From contig JAZUIF010000052.1 of assembly GCA_045642085.1 (NCBI GenBank), positions 1 through 64,000 of the forward strand: a stretch of 64,000 nucleotides of DNA, in the 5' to 3' direction. Made by a program: the position numbers and the translations under genes. The stretch comes from UBA1723 sp045642085. GTDB taxonomy: Bacteria > Bacteroidota > Bacteroidia > Bacteroidales > Paludibacteraceae. The notes under the pieces were generated by a model. It made no database searches and was not told the origin of the DNA. It saw only the letters and a list, made by a program, of their open reading frames with translations. Positions 1-6,793 of the stretch are shown in pieces; the first letter of the stretch is position 1, and every line of letters starts with the position of its first letter.

Positions 1-150
1 AATTACAAGTTCGCCAAGCCAAAGATTTCCAAATCCGTTTGGATGTTTTGGTTCTTTACGATTGTTCATTCTCTCTAGAATCTCGTGTAGTTCTCTTACT
101 TCCTTCGGATCACCAACACATTTGTAAGTTGTATCACACCAGTTTGGCAT
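1..150 (-). CDS. YubB/DUF1281-like protein, N-terminal part (runs off the window)
   Basis: An open frame reads leftward from the ATG at 148-150 to the window edge: 50 codons, no stop. It opens with MPNWCDTTYKCVG and continues through a charged helix to NGFGNLWLGEL. The MPNWC start and the later NGFGNLW are typical of the YubB/DUF1281 ferredoxin-like proteins found on plasmids, conjugative elements and phages; their role is not known. It follows the small gene at 170-331 on the same strand. I infer it is the next gene of the element's leftward operon. The family call rests on the N-terminal motif alone. Confidence 0.55.
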   Translation of the reverse strand, partial: MPNWCDTTYKCVGDPKEVRELHEILERMNNRKEPKHPNGFGNLWLGELVI

Positions 151-169
151 AATTCTCAAATTTTAGTTA

Positions 170-331
170 TTACTCAATTCTTTTTGTTCTCTGAAACATC
201 AGTTTCACGATGAATGGGTTTTCTCTCATAATCAGATTTCTTGCTGACATCTGATTTTTTGCCTCCACCCATAATGTAATTGGCTTGTCACTGTTTTTAG
301 TCCAAGCCAAAAAATACCATAAGATTCTCAT
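170..331 (-). CDS. small basic protein, 53 aa, unknown function
   Basis: ATG at 329-331, stop at 170-172. The product is short, basic and rich in aromatic residues (starts MRILWYFLAWTKNSDK, ends QRTKRIE). It fills the gap between the serine recombinase and the YubB-like gene on the same strand. An even smaller frame (328-396, 22 aa, hydrophobic then basic) overlaps its start by an ATGA junction, which would allow translational coupling. I recognise no family. The support is only the uninterrupted frame, the position and the tight junction, so it could be spurious. Confidence 0.35.
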   Translation of the reverse strand: MRILWYFLAWTKNSDKPITLWVEAKNQMSARNLIMRENPFIVKLMFQRTKRIE

Positions 332-392
332 TTTCCTGTTTTGCTTTTCAAAACCTCACCAAGAATAATAATGGCAATTGTGATAATCTCTT

Positions 393-1076
393 TCATTGTT
401 GCTCCTCCTTTTTTAGTTTATATCTTTTGATTAGTCTTTCCACCGACTTGGGGGTATGGTTAAACCCTTTAGAGGTAGAAAATCCTTCGTTGTTTAATGT
501 TTCTGCTATCTCTGAATAAGTCAGATCCTCCAGATTCATTGTCTTTAGAATAGCGACAGCTCTCTTGTTGTTGACATTCTGCTTTGCTTTGTTCCGGTTT
601 GTATGACTTGCTTTGGTTATCGCTTCGTCATGCTTCTCCATCAGATGATGTGGATTGCCGAGTTTGAAACCTCTTTCTTTTTTGGCTTTCAATGCCGCTT
701 TAGTTCTGGCTGAGATTAGTTCTGCTTCATATTGGGCTATTGCCCCAAGTATATGTAGCACCATTTTGTTTGCCTGTGGGAAATCACAGAACACAATCTC
801 TGTATCACTTTCAAGCATCTTGCTTAGAAAGTTCAGGTTTCTTGATAAACGGTCAAGTTTGGCGACAATCAACGTCGCTCCGATTTTCTTGCAATGCTTT
901 AACGCTTCCATTAGTTTTGGTCTATTGGCTTTCTTTCCACTCTCGACCTCAACATATTCTGCAATCGGTTTGTCTGCTCCTAAATATTTTGTGATTATCT
1001 CTCTTTGGGCTTCAAGTCCGAGACCTGAAAATCCCTGTTTTTGAGTAGATACACGTAAATATGCAATATATGTCAT
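393..1076 (-). CDS. serine recombinase (resolvase/invertase family)
   Basis: A 227-residue small serine recombinase. The N-terminal catalytic domain has the nucleophile Ser10 in YLRVSTQKQ, then AKLDRLSRN near residues 72-80, which supplies the family's conserved arginines. The long E helix (AQYEAELISARTKAALKAKK) leads to a C-terminal DNA-binding region ending in TPKSVERLIKRYKLKK, a helix-turn-helix-like segment. The family cuts and rejoins short DNA sites through a 5' phosphoserine intermediate. The size fits a resolvase or invertase rather than a large serine integrase. In this context it may resolve element multimers or invert a segment. No paired crossover sites were recognised nearby. Confidence 0.9.
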   Translation of the reverse strand: MTYIAYLRVSTQKQGFSGLGLEAQREIITKYLGADKPIAEYVEVESGKKANRPKLMEALKHCKKIGATLIVAKLDRLSRNLNFLSKMLESDTEIVFCDFPQANKMVLHILGAIAQYEAELISARTKAALKAKKERGFKLGNPHHLMEKHDEAITKASHTNRNKAKQNVNNKRAVAILKTMNLEDLTYSEIAETLNNEGFSTSKGFNHTPKSVERLIKRYKLKKEEQQ

Positions 1077-1115
1077 AACTTAGACGTCCGTTTAATATTT
1101 GACATAAAGGAAAAA

Positions 1116-1153
1116 GGCTCGAAGTGAAACATTAAAAATTCCATCTTCGAGCC
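1116..1153 (-). terminator. intrinsic terminator
   Basis: Perfect 9-bp stem (GGCTCGAAG at 1116-1124 with CTTCGAGCC at 1145-1153) around a 20-nt AT-rich loop. Read on the minus strand it is followed by TTTTTCC. It sits just past the stop of the 1162-1506 gene and before the recombinase gene, so it should end the upstream leftward operon. Confidence 0.75.
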
Positions 1154-1161
1154 ATGCTCAA

Positions 1162-1506
1162 CTAGATAATCTGATAGGTTTCTTTTACCTTATCCTCGTA
1201 GTCGCTTCCTGTATATTCGACGTTTTTATCAATCACATCAACAAGTTGGTCGAAATACACTTCGTCAATCTGTTTTATCAGATTTTCATCTTTGTCATAA
1301 AAACTGACTTCAAACAAATCTTTGCCTTCGTTAAGATAAATCTCAACTCGTCCTTTCAATATAAGTCCATTCACTTTGAATGAGACTCCATTATTAATAG
1401 TCTTTACATCTTCAAATCCCCAAGACCATAATACCTGAATCTTGCTTCTAAGGATATTCCAAATGTAGACTGCGATTTTGCAGTCGTTTTCTGTTATCGC
1501 TTCCAT
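1162..1506 (-). CDS. hypothetical protein, 114 aa
   Basis: A 114-residue acidic protein starting MEAITENDCKIAVYIWNIL with alternating hydrophobic strands (FKVNGLILKGRVEIYLNEG, LFEVSFYDKDENLIKQID) suggesting a small alpha/beta or beta-sheet fold. There is no signal peptide or membrane segment. It starts 7 nt after the stop of the 54-aa gene at 1514-1678 and ends just before a terminator, so it is the last gene of a short leftward cluster (2388 to 1162). I do not recognise the family. Similar small unknowns accompany recombination genes in Bacteroidales elements, but no function can be drawn from that. Confidence 0.7.
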   Translation of the reverse strand: MEAITENDCKIAVYIWNILRSKIQVLWSWGFEDVKTINNGVSFKVNGLILKGRVEIYLNEGKDLFEVSFYDKDENLIKQIDEVYFDQLVDVIDKNVEYTGSDYEDKVKETYQII

Positions 1507-1513
1507 TGCTTAA

Positions 1514-1678
1514 TCATTTTTGATTGTTTATCCACTCCAGTGATACAAAATAGGCACTTGAACCAAAATCCTCAAGTCCTTTTTCATCGCTGACTAAATA
1601 ACTGTTCTCCTCGAATCCATCCATATCCATGTATTTTTGAATCTCTGGAAATTCGATTACTACAAAAAGTCCTTCCAT
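1514..1678 (-). CDS. small acidic protein, 54 aa
   Basis: ATG at 1676-1678, stop at 1514-1516. The product starts MEGLFVVIEFPEIQKYMD and ends FVSLEWINNQK; it is acidic and has no membrane segment. The start lies directly after the TGA of the zinc-ribbon gene (1680-1682), and the next gene starts 7 nt after its stop. The frame therefore exactly fills the only gap in a tightly packed operon. That packing is the main argument that it is real. The pattern of short hydrophobic strands resembles the small regulators of mobile elements, but no family is recognised. Confidence 0.65.
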   Translation of the reverse strand: MEGLFVVIEFPEIQKYMDMDGFEENSYLVSDEKGLEDFGSSAYFVSLEWINNQK

Positions 1679-1679
1679 T

Positions 1680-1883
1680 TCAATAATCCTCCTCTCCGTA
1701 ATACTCTTTCATGTAACATCTTTCGCAAAGACTGCCATAATCGTTGTAATCGCTTCTGGTCATAGCTTTGCCACAATAATCACACTCTCTCACAATTTCT
1801 TCGTGGACGTATCTTACGACATCCAACATAGAAGCACCTCTGTAGGTCACTTTCACTTTACTGTCTTTTGTCTTCTTTTCCAT
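1680..1883 (-). CDS. small zinc-ribbon protein, 67 aa
   Basis: I chose the ATG at 1883, which lies 1 nt past the TGA of the preceding gene; a longer version from 1916 would overlap that gene by 32 nt. The protein is basic at its N-terminus and carries two CxxC knuckles (CDYCGK near residue 35 and CERCYM near 53), a four-cysteine zinc-binding arrangement, followed by the acidic tail EEYGEEDY-like end. Such small zinc ribbons bind nucleic acid or protein. It belongs to the 2388-1162 leftward cluster. The specific role is unknown. Confidence 0.7.
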   Translation of the reverse strand: MEKKTKDSKVKVTYRGASMLDVVRYVHEEIVRECDYCGKAMTRSDYNDYGSLCERCYMKEYYGEEDY

Positions 1884-1884
1884 A

Positions 1885-2388
1885 TCAAAACCATACTTCT
1901 TTAACGTATTTGCCATCCAAAGTCTCAACTCGGATTCCTTCCAGAGTTATTCCTTTTCTGTATGAACCTCTATGTCTTAACCAATCCAAACAACCTCTGT
2001 GGTCGTCCTGAAAGTAGTATTTAGCATCTTCTATGCTCTCTTCCTCACACCACTCTTTGAAATCATCAATTCGGTTTCCCTCATCGTCATGTTCGTAGAA
2101 ATAGCCGATAAAGCAGAATCTCTCCGGCTCTTTTACTACAATCGGCTTCTTCACCTCTACCTTTTTCTTCACCACACCGTAAGTTGGTTTTACAGGTACA
2201 ACAACATTGATTGTCCCATCTTTCTGAAGATTACAACTTTCAAGAATGCTCTTCAATTTTTTCCCATGCTCATCAAAATCAAAGTTGTGATGGTATGGAT
2301 TTTCAATCTTACCTGATGTCCCTAGCGTCTTGCATATTTTGGCTCGACTCTCATCTGAAAGCGAGTTCCAAAGCTTTAGTGTTATCAT
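1885..2388 (-). CDS. hypothetical protein, 167 aa
   Basis: A soluble 167-residue protein. The N-terminal half is helical (LKLWNSLSDESRAKICKTLG) and is followed by a lysine/valine-rich linker near residues 65-85 (VKKKVEVKKPIVVKEPE). The C-terminal half is acidic and aromatic (CFIGYFYEHDDEGN, EEESIEDAKYYFQDDHRG). No catalytic motif is evident. It heads the 2388-1162 cluster, and the long inverted repeat at 2406-2451 lies just upstream, separating it from the nuclease gene. Family not recognised. Confidence 0.7.
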   Translation of the reverse strand: MITLKLWNSLSDESRAKICKTLGTSGKIENPYHHNFDFDEHGKKLKSILESCNLQKDGTINVVVPVKPTYGVVKKKVEVKKPIVVKEPERFCFIGYFYEHDDEGNRIDDFKEWCEEESIEDAKYYFQDDHRGCLDWLRHRGSYRKGITLEGIRVETLDGKYVKEVWF

Positions 2389-2405
2389 CTCTGTTTGAAA
2401 ATTAA

Positions 2406-2451
2406 AGCAGAGAGATTACATATTATAATATAGTATAGTAGTCTCTCTGCT
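2406..2451 (-). terminator. large inverted repeat between operons
   Basis: AGCAGAGAGA (2406-2415) pairs perfectly with TCTCTCTGCT (2442-2451). The stem extends inward by four more pairs (one G-T), leaving a very AT-rich loop with several TATA-like steps. On the minus strand it is followed by TTTAATTTT. It lies between the nuclease gene (stop 2461) and the next leftward gene (start 2388). It probably terminates or processes the upstream transcript. The loop could also hold a promoter for the next unit. Confidence 0.6.
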
Positions 2452-2460
2452 GGGTTAATA

Positions 2461-3384
2461 TTAGATTGTAATGGTTAAACTTCCTGCCACATTACTCTGT
2501 TTGAAGTATGGAGCATAGTCAATGTCAATATGCTCCGACTGGAATTTCTTCAAATCAAAAGTACTTCGTGTTGTAGGTAGTTTTCTGGTGAGTCTCATTT
2601 GCTTGCCCACCCAACTTCTTGCATCAAGTCTCTCCATCTGTGATAGAATGTTGGATTTGATAGCATTAAGCTGTTCCTCAATGATTGCCTTCTGCTGTAC
2701 CAGTTCAATAATTGTGTCTTCCTGTGAACTGATTTCTAGTGGCAAATCATATGGATTGTAAAACTTCTCTCCCTTGTGGTCTGCTTCTAGTAACTCTTTA
2801 CAAACCTCAGAAGGAATACGTTTTACCTCAATTAGTTCGCTGATATGGTCGTATGTTCCATCCGATTTCTCCTTGTTTCGGATATGGATAACGAATAAAC
2901 GACCAACTTTAGCTTTCGGATTGACCTTCTCAAACATCATAGCATAGATGCTGAGTTGCCATTTCGCTTTCTCCAACTTATCTGGACTCATTGTAGAATA
3001 TGTCTTCAAGTCCGCTAAGTTGAAAGTGTCATCTGAAACTCGGTACACCTTATCTATATTGGAGGCATAATTCTCTCCGTCTGTGATAGTGTACTCGCTG
3101 ATCTCATGTGATAGGTTGTAGTCTTTGATTATCTGGATATAGTCGGCTACCTCTTGTGAACCGTCGTTTATCCATTGACTCTCAAAATCCTCGATAGATT
3201 TATGAACACTAGTGCCATACTCGGCTGCTTTGTTCAGAATCACCTCATCAATTCCGTCAAACTCATCAGGAAATAGGTGCTTATGTAATACACCTGTGAT
3301 TCCCGATAGATACTTGTCTCCAAGTTTGTAGGTGTGTTTCTCCTCATTGAAAACCACACCACTGTCTTTCAATTCCACTCTCAT
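2461..3384 (-). CDS. PD-(D/E)XK exonuclease (RecB/lambda-exo-like)
   Basis: A 307-residue protein with the ordered motifs of a PD-(D/E)XK nuclease: His61 in GTSVHKSIEDF, Asp111 in SNIDKVY, the Asp125-Leu-Lys127 core in LADLKTYS, and Gln143 in KAKWQLSIY, the RecB-type motif. The C-terminal third (about 225-260) is a predicted coiled coil. Phage and element members of this family degrade one strand of duplex DNA to feed a single-strand annealing protein. Here the annealing protein (3386-4111) lies directly upstream with only one base between the genes. The pair therefore looks like a Red/RecET-type recombination module. It is a Cas4-like fold without the usual cysteine cluster, so not Cas4. Confidence 0.8.
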   Translation of the reverse strand: MRVELKDSGVVFNEEKHTYKLGDKYLSGITGVLHKHLFPDEFDGIDEVILNKAAEYGTSVHKSIEDFESQWINDGSQEVADYIQIIKDYNLSHEISEYTITDGENYASNIDKVYRVSDDTFNLADLKTYSTMSPDKLEKAKWQLSIYAMMFEKVNPKAKVGRLFVIHIRNKEKSDGTYDHISELIEVKRIPSEVCKELLEADHKGEKFYNPYDLPLEISSQEDTIIELVQQKAIIEEQLNAIKSNILSQMERLDARSWVGKQMRLTRKLPTTRSTFDLKKFQSEHIDIDYAPYFKQSNVAGSLTITI

Positions 3385-3385
3385 A

Positions 3386-4111
3386 TCAAGCTGTCATTAA
3401 AAGTTCATTCTTCTTGTTGCTGAACATTGCCTTGATTTCAGGATTACCTTCAACCTCAGATCTATGCTGATTGTATAGTCCCATAAGGTTATCCATACTG
3501 CTGATTGAACTCAAAGCGTTTCTGATACCAGCATATCTGTCCATTGTAGACGGTGCAGTCTTAACCGTACCTCGTTTCGGTATCGCTGTAGACTTGATTT
3601 GCTGCTGTTCCACGTTATTTGTAGAGTCTGCAGGAACATCCTCTCCATTAAAGATGTATAGTCCAAGTCCGAACATTGCCAGGTTCTTCGTTAGACATCT
3701 CATTATTGTCTTGTTGATGTCAAACATAGTCGCTGCTTCCACCGTAATTGTCTCCTCCATATTCTTGTATCTGTTGAATACGTTATAAGAATACGGATAA
3801 CTCTTCATTGCCTTGTTGCTACTGTTCATCACTGGTAGCCACATAGGATAACTCAATCCATCTGCCGTAACCTCTGTAAAGACCATAATTCCTAGATTCT
3901 GGTCTTCAAAATATGGTAGGTTAGTAACTGGATTCTGTATCACTCTGTAAGTTGCATCTGGGTAGGTCTTCTTAAACTCAGCCCAAGCGAAACTCCATGA
4001 AAGGTAGCTTAGGTTGCCCTTCTTCTCTACCTTGTCGTTTACGTTCAAAGAATAAAGCTTGTTGAAATTCTCTGCTCTATTCTCATTCAAATTGTTCTCT
4101 ACTGTATTCAT
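3386..4111 (-). CDS. DUF1071-family single-strand annealing protein
   Basis: A 241-residue protein whose core (residues about 17-150: KLYSLNVNDKVEKKGNLSYL, SWSFAWAEFKKTYPDATY, then ETITVEAATMFDINKTIMRC and NLAMFGLGLYIFNGEDV) matches DUF1071. This family belongs to the Erf/Red-beta-like single-strand annealing proteins of phages and mobile elements. They coat single-stranded DNA and anneal complementary strands. The C-terminal quarter is a variable linker and helix. Its stop is one base from the start of the exonuclease gene, consistent with coupled expression. A terminator-like inverted repeat at 4141-4197 separates it from the DUF3871 gene upstream. Confidence 0.85.
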   Translation of the reverse strand: MNTVENNLNENRAENFNKLYSLNVNDKVEKKGNLSYLSWSFAWAEFKKTYPDATYRVIQNPVTNLPYFEDQNLGIMVFTEVTADGLSYPMWLPVMNSSNKAMKSYPYSYNVFNRYKNMEETITVEAATMFDINKTIMRCLTKNLAMFGLGLYIFNGEDVPADSTNNVEQQQIKSTAIPKRGTVKTAPSTMDRYAGIRNALSSISSMDNLMGLYNQHRSEVEGNPEIKAMFSNKKNELLMTA

Positions 4112-4140
4112 CTCAGTAATTGTTTAGTGGTTGGAAAAAT

Positions 4141-4197
4141 GAGAGGTGGCTACCAATACTCTAAAACTTCTGTCTTATTTCTTGATAACCACCTCTC
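4141..4197 (-). terminator. terminator-like inverted repeat
   Basis: GAGAGGTGG (4141-4149) pairs with CCACCTCTC (4189-4197), perfect 9 bp, around a 39-nt AT-rich loop. On the minus strand it is followed by ATTTTTCC. It falls between the DUF3871 gene and the annealing-protein gene, so it would attenuate or end transcription from upstream. Part of the stem can alternatively pair locally (GGT..ACC), so it may be conditional. Confidence 0.6.
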
Positions 4198-4214
4198 GGT
4201 TAGTAATAAAATTG

Positions 4215-5201
4215 TTAGTTAAGGAACCAATCATACTGTGACTCTTCACCCTGAATACTCTTCTGTATTCCAAATGCTAAGTCAGTCGCTTCCTGATTAC
4301 GTTCCAAAAATCTGTCAATGTAGGCATTCTTACAAGCCTCATTGAAGATGTTAAGTAGCTGCCAACATGTAATATTCTCATCTTCCTTCTTACCGAAGTT
4401 GGGATTACACATATAGTTCTTGGCTGCCTGTGTTACTGCCTGGTCTCCCATCGTAATGATAGGCAAACCCATTGCTTTCACATCTGAACTTGGGATAAAC
4501 TGGTATAAACGTAGTCTTCCCAAGATGTTTGCAAATTGTTGCTCTGTAACCTGAGTCTCTCCTAGAGATTCAAGGTCATGTAGGACAACATCTTTGATTG
4601 GATTGAACTGATTGAACAGTGCCAACGCCTGCTTGTAAATATCGTCGGCATTTAGACACTCTATTGTTCCTGTCAATCCTGAACAAGTTAAACACAAATT
4701 TGAACAAACTCTGACCTGCCAGCCAACAAAGACTTTGAATCTTTGAATTTTATTAGTGCTGTACAAACGATCTTCGTTATAGGCTCTCGCTCCTCCGATT
4801 GAAAGGTGGACTTCGTTGCCATTAATAGTTCGTGTTAAGTTGCTAACATGGTTAACGAAACACATTCTTTGATAGAACAATGTCTTATCCTCATCTGTTA
4901 GCTCGTCTTGCTTCTTATGTAGAGCGTCTGGTGTTCTTCCCGAAATTGGGTGTGAAACACGAATCTCTACAGGTTCTAGTTTTCCAAATACTTTCTCTGC
5001 CGCTTTACCTACCACCTGAATGAACTCAGGATGGCTGATAGTAAGCGTATTGTCTGAAAATGTTGGTACGATACACTTATGGAGTAGGTCATCGTATGAC
5101 ACCTCCATTGTGTTACTCTCAATAAAATTAGGATGCTGCTCAACCGCTGGCTGAACATTCTCCTCGCCAAATAATGGCTGATTGTTAAAATTGTTTTCCA
5201 T
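4215..5201 (-). CDS. DUF3871 family protein
   Basis: A 328-residue protein matching the Bacteroidota-specific DUF3871 family by its core: VRVSHPISGRTPDAL-like segment near 82-95, then IGGARAYNEDRLYSTNKIQRFKVF near 135-160, followed by a cysteine-rich stretch (VCSNLCLTCSGLTG). These proteins occur in conjugative and phage-like elements of Bacteroidales. No biochemical function is established; the genomic company of recombination genes suggests a DNA-replication or maintenance role. It is the first gene of the leftward block and is preceded by a structured leader and an element-type promoter (5390-5422). Confidence 0.8.
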   Translation of the reverse strand: MENNFNNQPLFGEENVQPAVEQHPNFIESNTMEVSYDDLLHKCIVPTFSDNTLTISHPEFIQVVGKAAEKVFGKLEPVEIRVSHPISGRTPDALHKKQDELTDEDKTLFYQRMCFVNHVSNLTRTINGNEVHLSIGGARAYNEDRLYSTNKIQRFKVFVGWQVRVCSNLCLTCSGLTGTIECLNADDIYKQALALFNQFNPIKDVVLHDLESLGETQVTEQQFANILGRLRLYQFIPSSDVKAMGLPIITMGDQAVTQAAKNYMCNPNFGKKEDENITCWQLLNIFNEACKNAYIDRFLERNQEATDLAFGIQKSIQGEESQYDWFLN

Positions 5202-5383
5202 TTTGTTATATGTTTTTTTGTTTTGTTTCTAAATGGTAAAAGCCCTCGGAGGGAGACGGATTCCTCATCCATCGTACCTTCTTCGGGCTTTGCATTTATA
5301 ATAAGTCGGGCTGTACCTCCTCGGTTGCCCTATGAAATACGGCTCTTAGCCGTTCTGATTTTTGTATTGTTTCTAATTCTATA
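5202..5383 (-). promoter_or_regulatory. structured 5' leader of the DUF3871 operon
   Basis: About 180 nt lie between the predicted promoter and the DUF3871 start. Read on the minus strand the leader holds three successive hairpins: ACGGCT/AGCCGT (5339-5353, 3-nt loop), a GGGC/GCCC hairpin enclosing a GAGGAGG sequence (about 5308-5330), and AAAGCCC/GGGCTTT (5240-5293) enclosing a GGAT/ATCC hairpin. A short frame begins at 5272 (MDEESVSLRGLLPF) behind an AGAAGG and overlaps the DUF3871 start out of frame, so it may be a leader peptide. I see no match to a known riboswitch. Protein-binding or translational control is an inference. Confidence 0.5.
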
Positions 5384-5389
5384 ATTTAC

Positions 5390-5422
5390 TCATATATAAG
5401 GGTTTGAGGGGATTGGAGACGG
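5390..5422 (-). promoter_or_regulatory. element-type promoter CCGTCTC-N14-CCTTATATATGA (copy 1)
   Basis: On the minus strand CCGTCTC (5416-5422) is followed after exactly 14 nt by CCTTATATATGA (5390-5401). The same two blocks with the same spacing occur at 26735-26767, also on the minus strand. The TATATATG block looks like a -10 region and points into the DUF3871 leader. It does not match the host TAnnTTTG consensus. Confidence 0.5.
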
Positions 5423-5567
5423 TAAGAAAGTAATTACTTATTTATAATGTTTCTTGTGACTAATACTAATATTGTGGCAAACATTTAATAAATTTGCATG
5501 ATAAAAATAGAATGACGATAAGGTGTTGTCTTCAATCTATTATTTTTAACTAAAACAAATAAAATTA

Positions 5568-5978
5568 ATGGGTATTTTTTCAAATCTTTTTGGTCTTGAT
5601 CAAGCTAAAGAATTAACAAAATTAGGGAATGCTGCAGCTAATGTAAAGAACATGTTGGATGGATATGAAACAGATCCTGACATAATGTTTTTGTATTGTT
5701 CCGCTTGGATTTCTAAGGTAGGAGTCCTTGATTTAATAGCCAAGAATAATTGGGCCTCAAACTATATTGTTTATGTGCAGGTTGATGGTAATTTAACAAA
5801 AATGAGTATGGCAGAAGTTAAAGCTATGACCATTGATCGTTTATTAGAGAAAGTTTCAAATAATCCAAGATTAAGTATTATTATTAATGATATCTTGCAA
5901 GGAGGAACTTATTTTGATAAGATTGATGCTCAAATTCCACAACAACTTCGTGATGCAATTACAAATCTAAATATATAA
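5568..5978 (+). CDS. hypothetical protein, 136 aa
   Basis: A 136-residue soluble protein starting MGIFSNLFGLDQAKELTKLG, with a helix-rich N-terminus and a middle segment MFLYCSAWISKVGVLDLIAK. No catalytic motif, signal peptide or membrane span is clear. It stands alone: a good TAnnTTTG box (TAAATTTG, 5489-5496) lies 70 nt upstream and a strong terminator (6009-6042) follows. It is therefore a monocistronic unit, transcribed away from the DUF3871 operon. The family is not recognised. Such isolated short genes at the start of a cargo segment are often regulators or immunity factors, but nothing here proves that. Confidence 0.7.
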   Translation: MGIFSNLFGLDQAKELTKLGNAAANVKNMLDGYETDPDIMFLYCSAWISKVGVLDLIAKNNWASNYIVYVQVDGNLTKMSMAEVKAMTIDRLLEKVSNNPRLSIIINDILQGGTYFDKIDAQIPQQLRDAITNLNI

Positions 5979-6008
5979 AGGAAATCTACGAGAGTAGATC
6001 CATTCTAT

Positions 6009-6042
6009 GGCGGATCACCAATTATGGTGACCCGCCTTTTTT
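6009..6042 (+). terminator. intrinsic terminator
   Basis: GGCGGATCACC (6009-6019) and GGTGACCCGCC (6026-6036) form an 11-bp stem with one A-C mismatch and a 6-nt loop, followed by six T. It ends the 5568-5978 transcript. Confidence 0.9.
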
Positions 6043-6060
6043 CTTTTTAATCGATTCAAT

Positions 6061-6227
6061 GTTTACTTTTTTTGATTATAGGGATATGTAATCAGTAGAG
6101 GCAAAAAATAAAGATAATTGAGTTTACTTTTTTCTTGTCTTAGTTATTATCAATCGAAAGGTTGAAGAGTATGAATAAAGAAATAAACATTACAGTTTAC
6201 CTTTTCTTCCTTTCGGTATTTACTAAT
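6061..6227 (+). repeat. three-copy GTTTAC(C/T) promoter-like array, first set
   Basis: Three same-strand copies begin at 6061, 6122 and 6195. Each reads GTTTAC(C/T)TTTT, then after 13-14 nt a GG(T/G)AT(T/A) or GTTATT block followed by a TAAT-like step. The third copy lies 51 nt before the ATG at 6246. An equivalent set sits at 8438-8609. The fixed spacing between blocks suggests a -35/-10 type promoter or a repressor site; neither the primary Bacteroides consensus nor sigma-54 fits. Confidence 0.5.
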
Positions 6228-6245
6228 AAAAAAATTATGTTGAAT

Positions 6246-6779
6246 ATGAAGCAAATGAATTTTTTCAATAGAGCTAAGTATCTTTTTGTAGATATGGATG
6301 GAACATTGATCGATACTGACAGAGCAAACAACGAAGCCTATAAGTCGGCTACTAGAATTGTCACTGGCAAAGAATTGATTTACAGTTCTCATCGCATTAC
6401 AAGCGACTCTATTTATGGACTTTATTCAATTGATAAAGCAGAAGCTATCATTTCAAAGAAAAATGAAATCTACACAGATTTTCTTTATCTTACTAAAGTG
6501 AATGAGGATTTGGTAGAATTGATATTGAGGAGTGGAAAGTCTTCCTATTTGGTAAGTAATTGTAGCCAAACAAGAGGAGAAGAAACATTGAAATACCATC
6601 TTTTGGATTCAATAATGGAAAGGAACATGTTTTATTCTGGAGACAAGTACAACAAGAGCATTCACGAGTTGAATATCAATCCCAAAGAGATTTTTGTCTT
6701 TGAAAATGAAATTGTTCAAGCAAACAATGCCATACAGGCTGGAGTGGATGTAAACAGTATCTATGTATTTAATAACTAA
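6246..6779 (+). CDS. HAD-superfamily hydrolase-like protein
   Basis: Motif I of the HAD fold is clear: LFVDMDGTLIDTDRAN near the N-terminus, with nucleophile Asp and the general-acid Asp two residues on. Motif II is probably the Ser of YLVSNCS. Motif IV is degenerate (FVFENEIVQANNAIQAGVD where GDSxxD is usual), so catalysis may be altered. The frame is open from a TTG at 6162 and has ATGs at 6171, 6237, 6246 and 6255. I prefer 6246, because a promoter-like repeat occupies 6195-6227 and the equivalent distance at 8639 is the same. The PRTase gene starts 14 nt after the stop, so the three genes to 8369 form one operon. Confidence 0.75.
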   Translation: MKQMNFFNRAKYLFVDMDGTLIDTDRANNEAYKSATRIVTGKELIYSSHRITSDSIYGLYSIDKAEAIISKKNEIYTDFLYLTKVNEDLVELILRSGKSSYLVSNCSQTRGEETLKYHLLDSIMERNMFYSGDKYNKSIHELNINPKEIFVFENEIVQANNAIQAGVDVNSIYVFNN

Positions 6780-6793
6780 AAAAAATAACAGAG

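Noticed and set aside
5009..5272. 87-codon frame overlapping the DUF3871 start
   Set aside because: Most of it is antisense to nothing and out of frame within DUF3871; only its first codons could serve as a leader peptide, so I did not list it as a gene.
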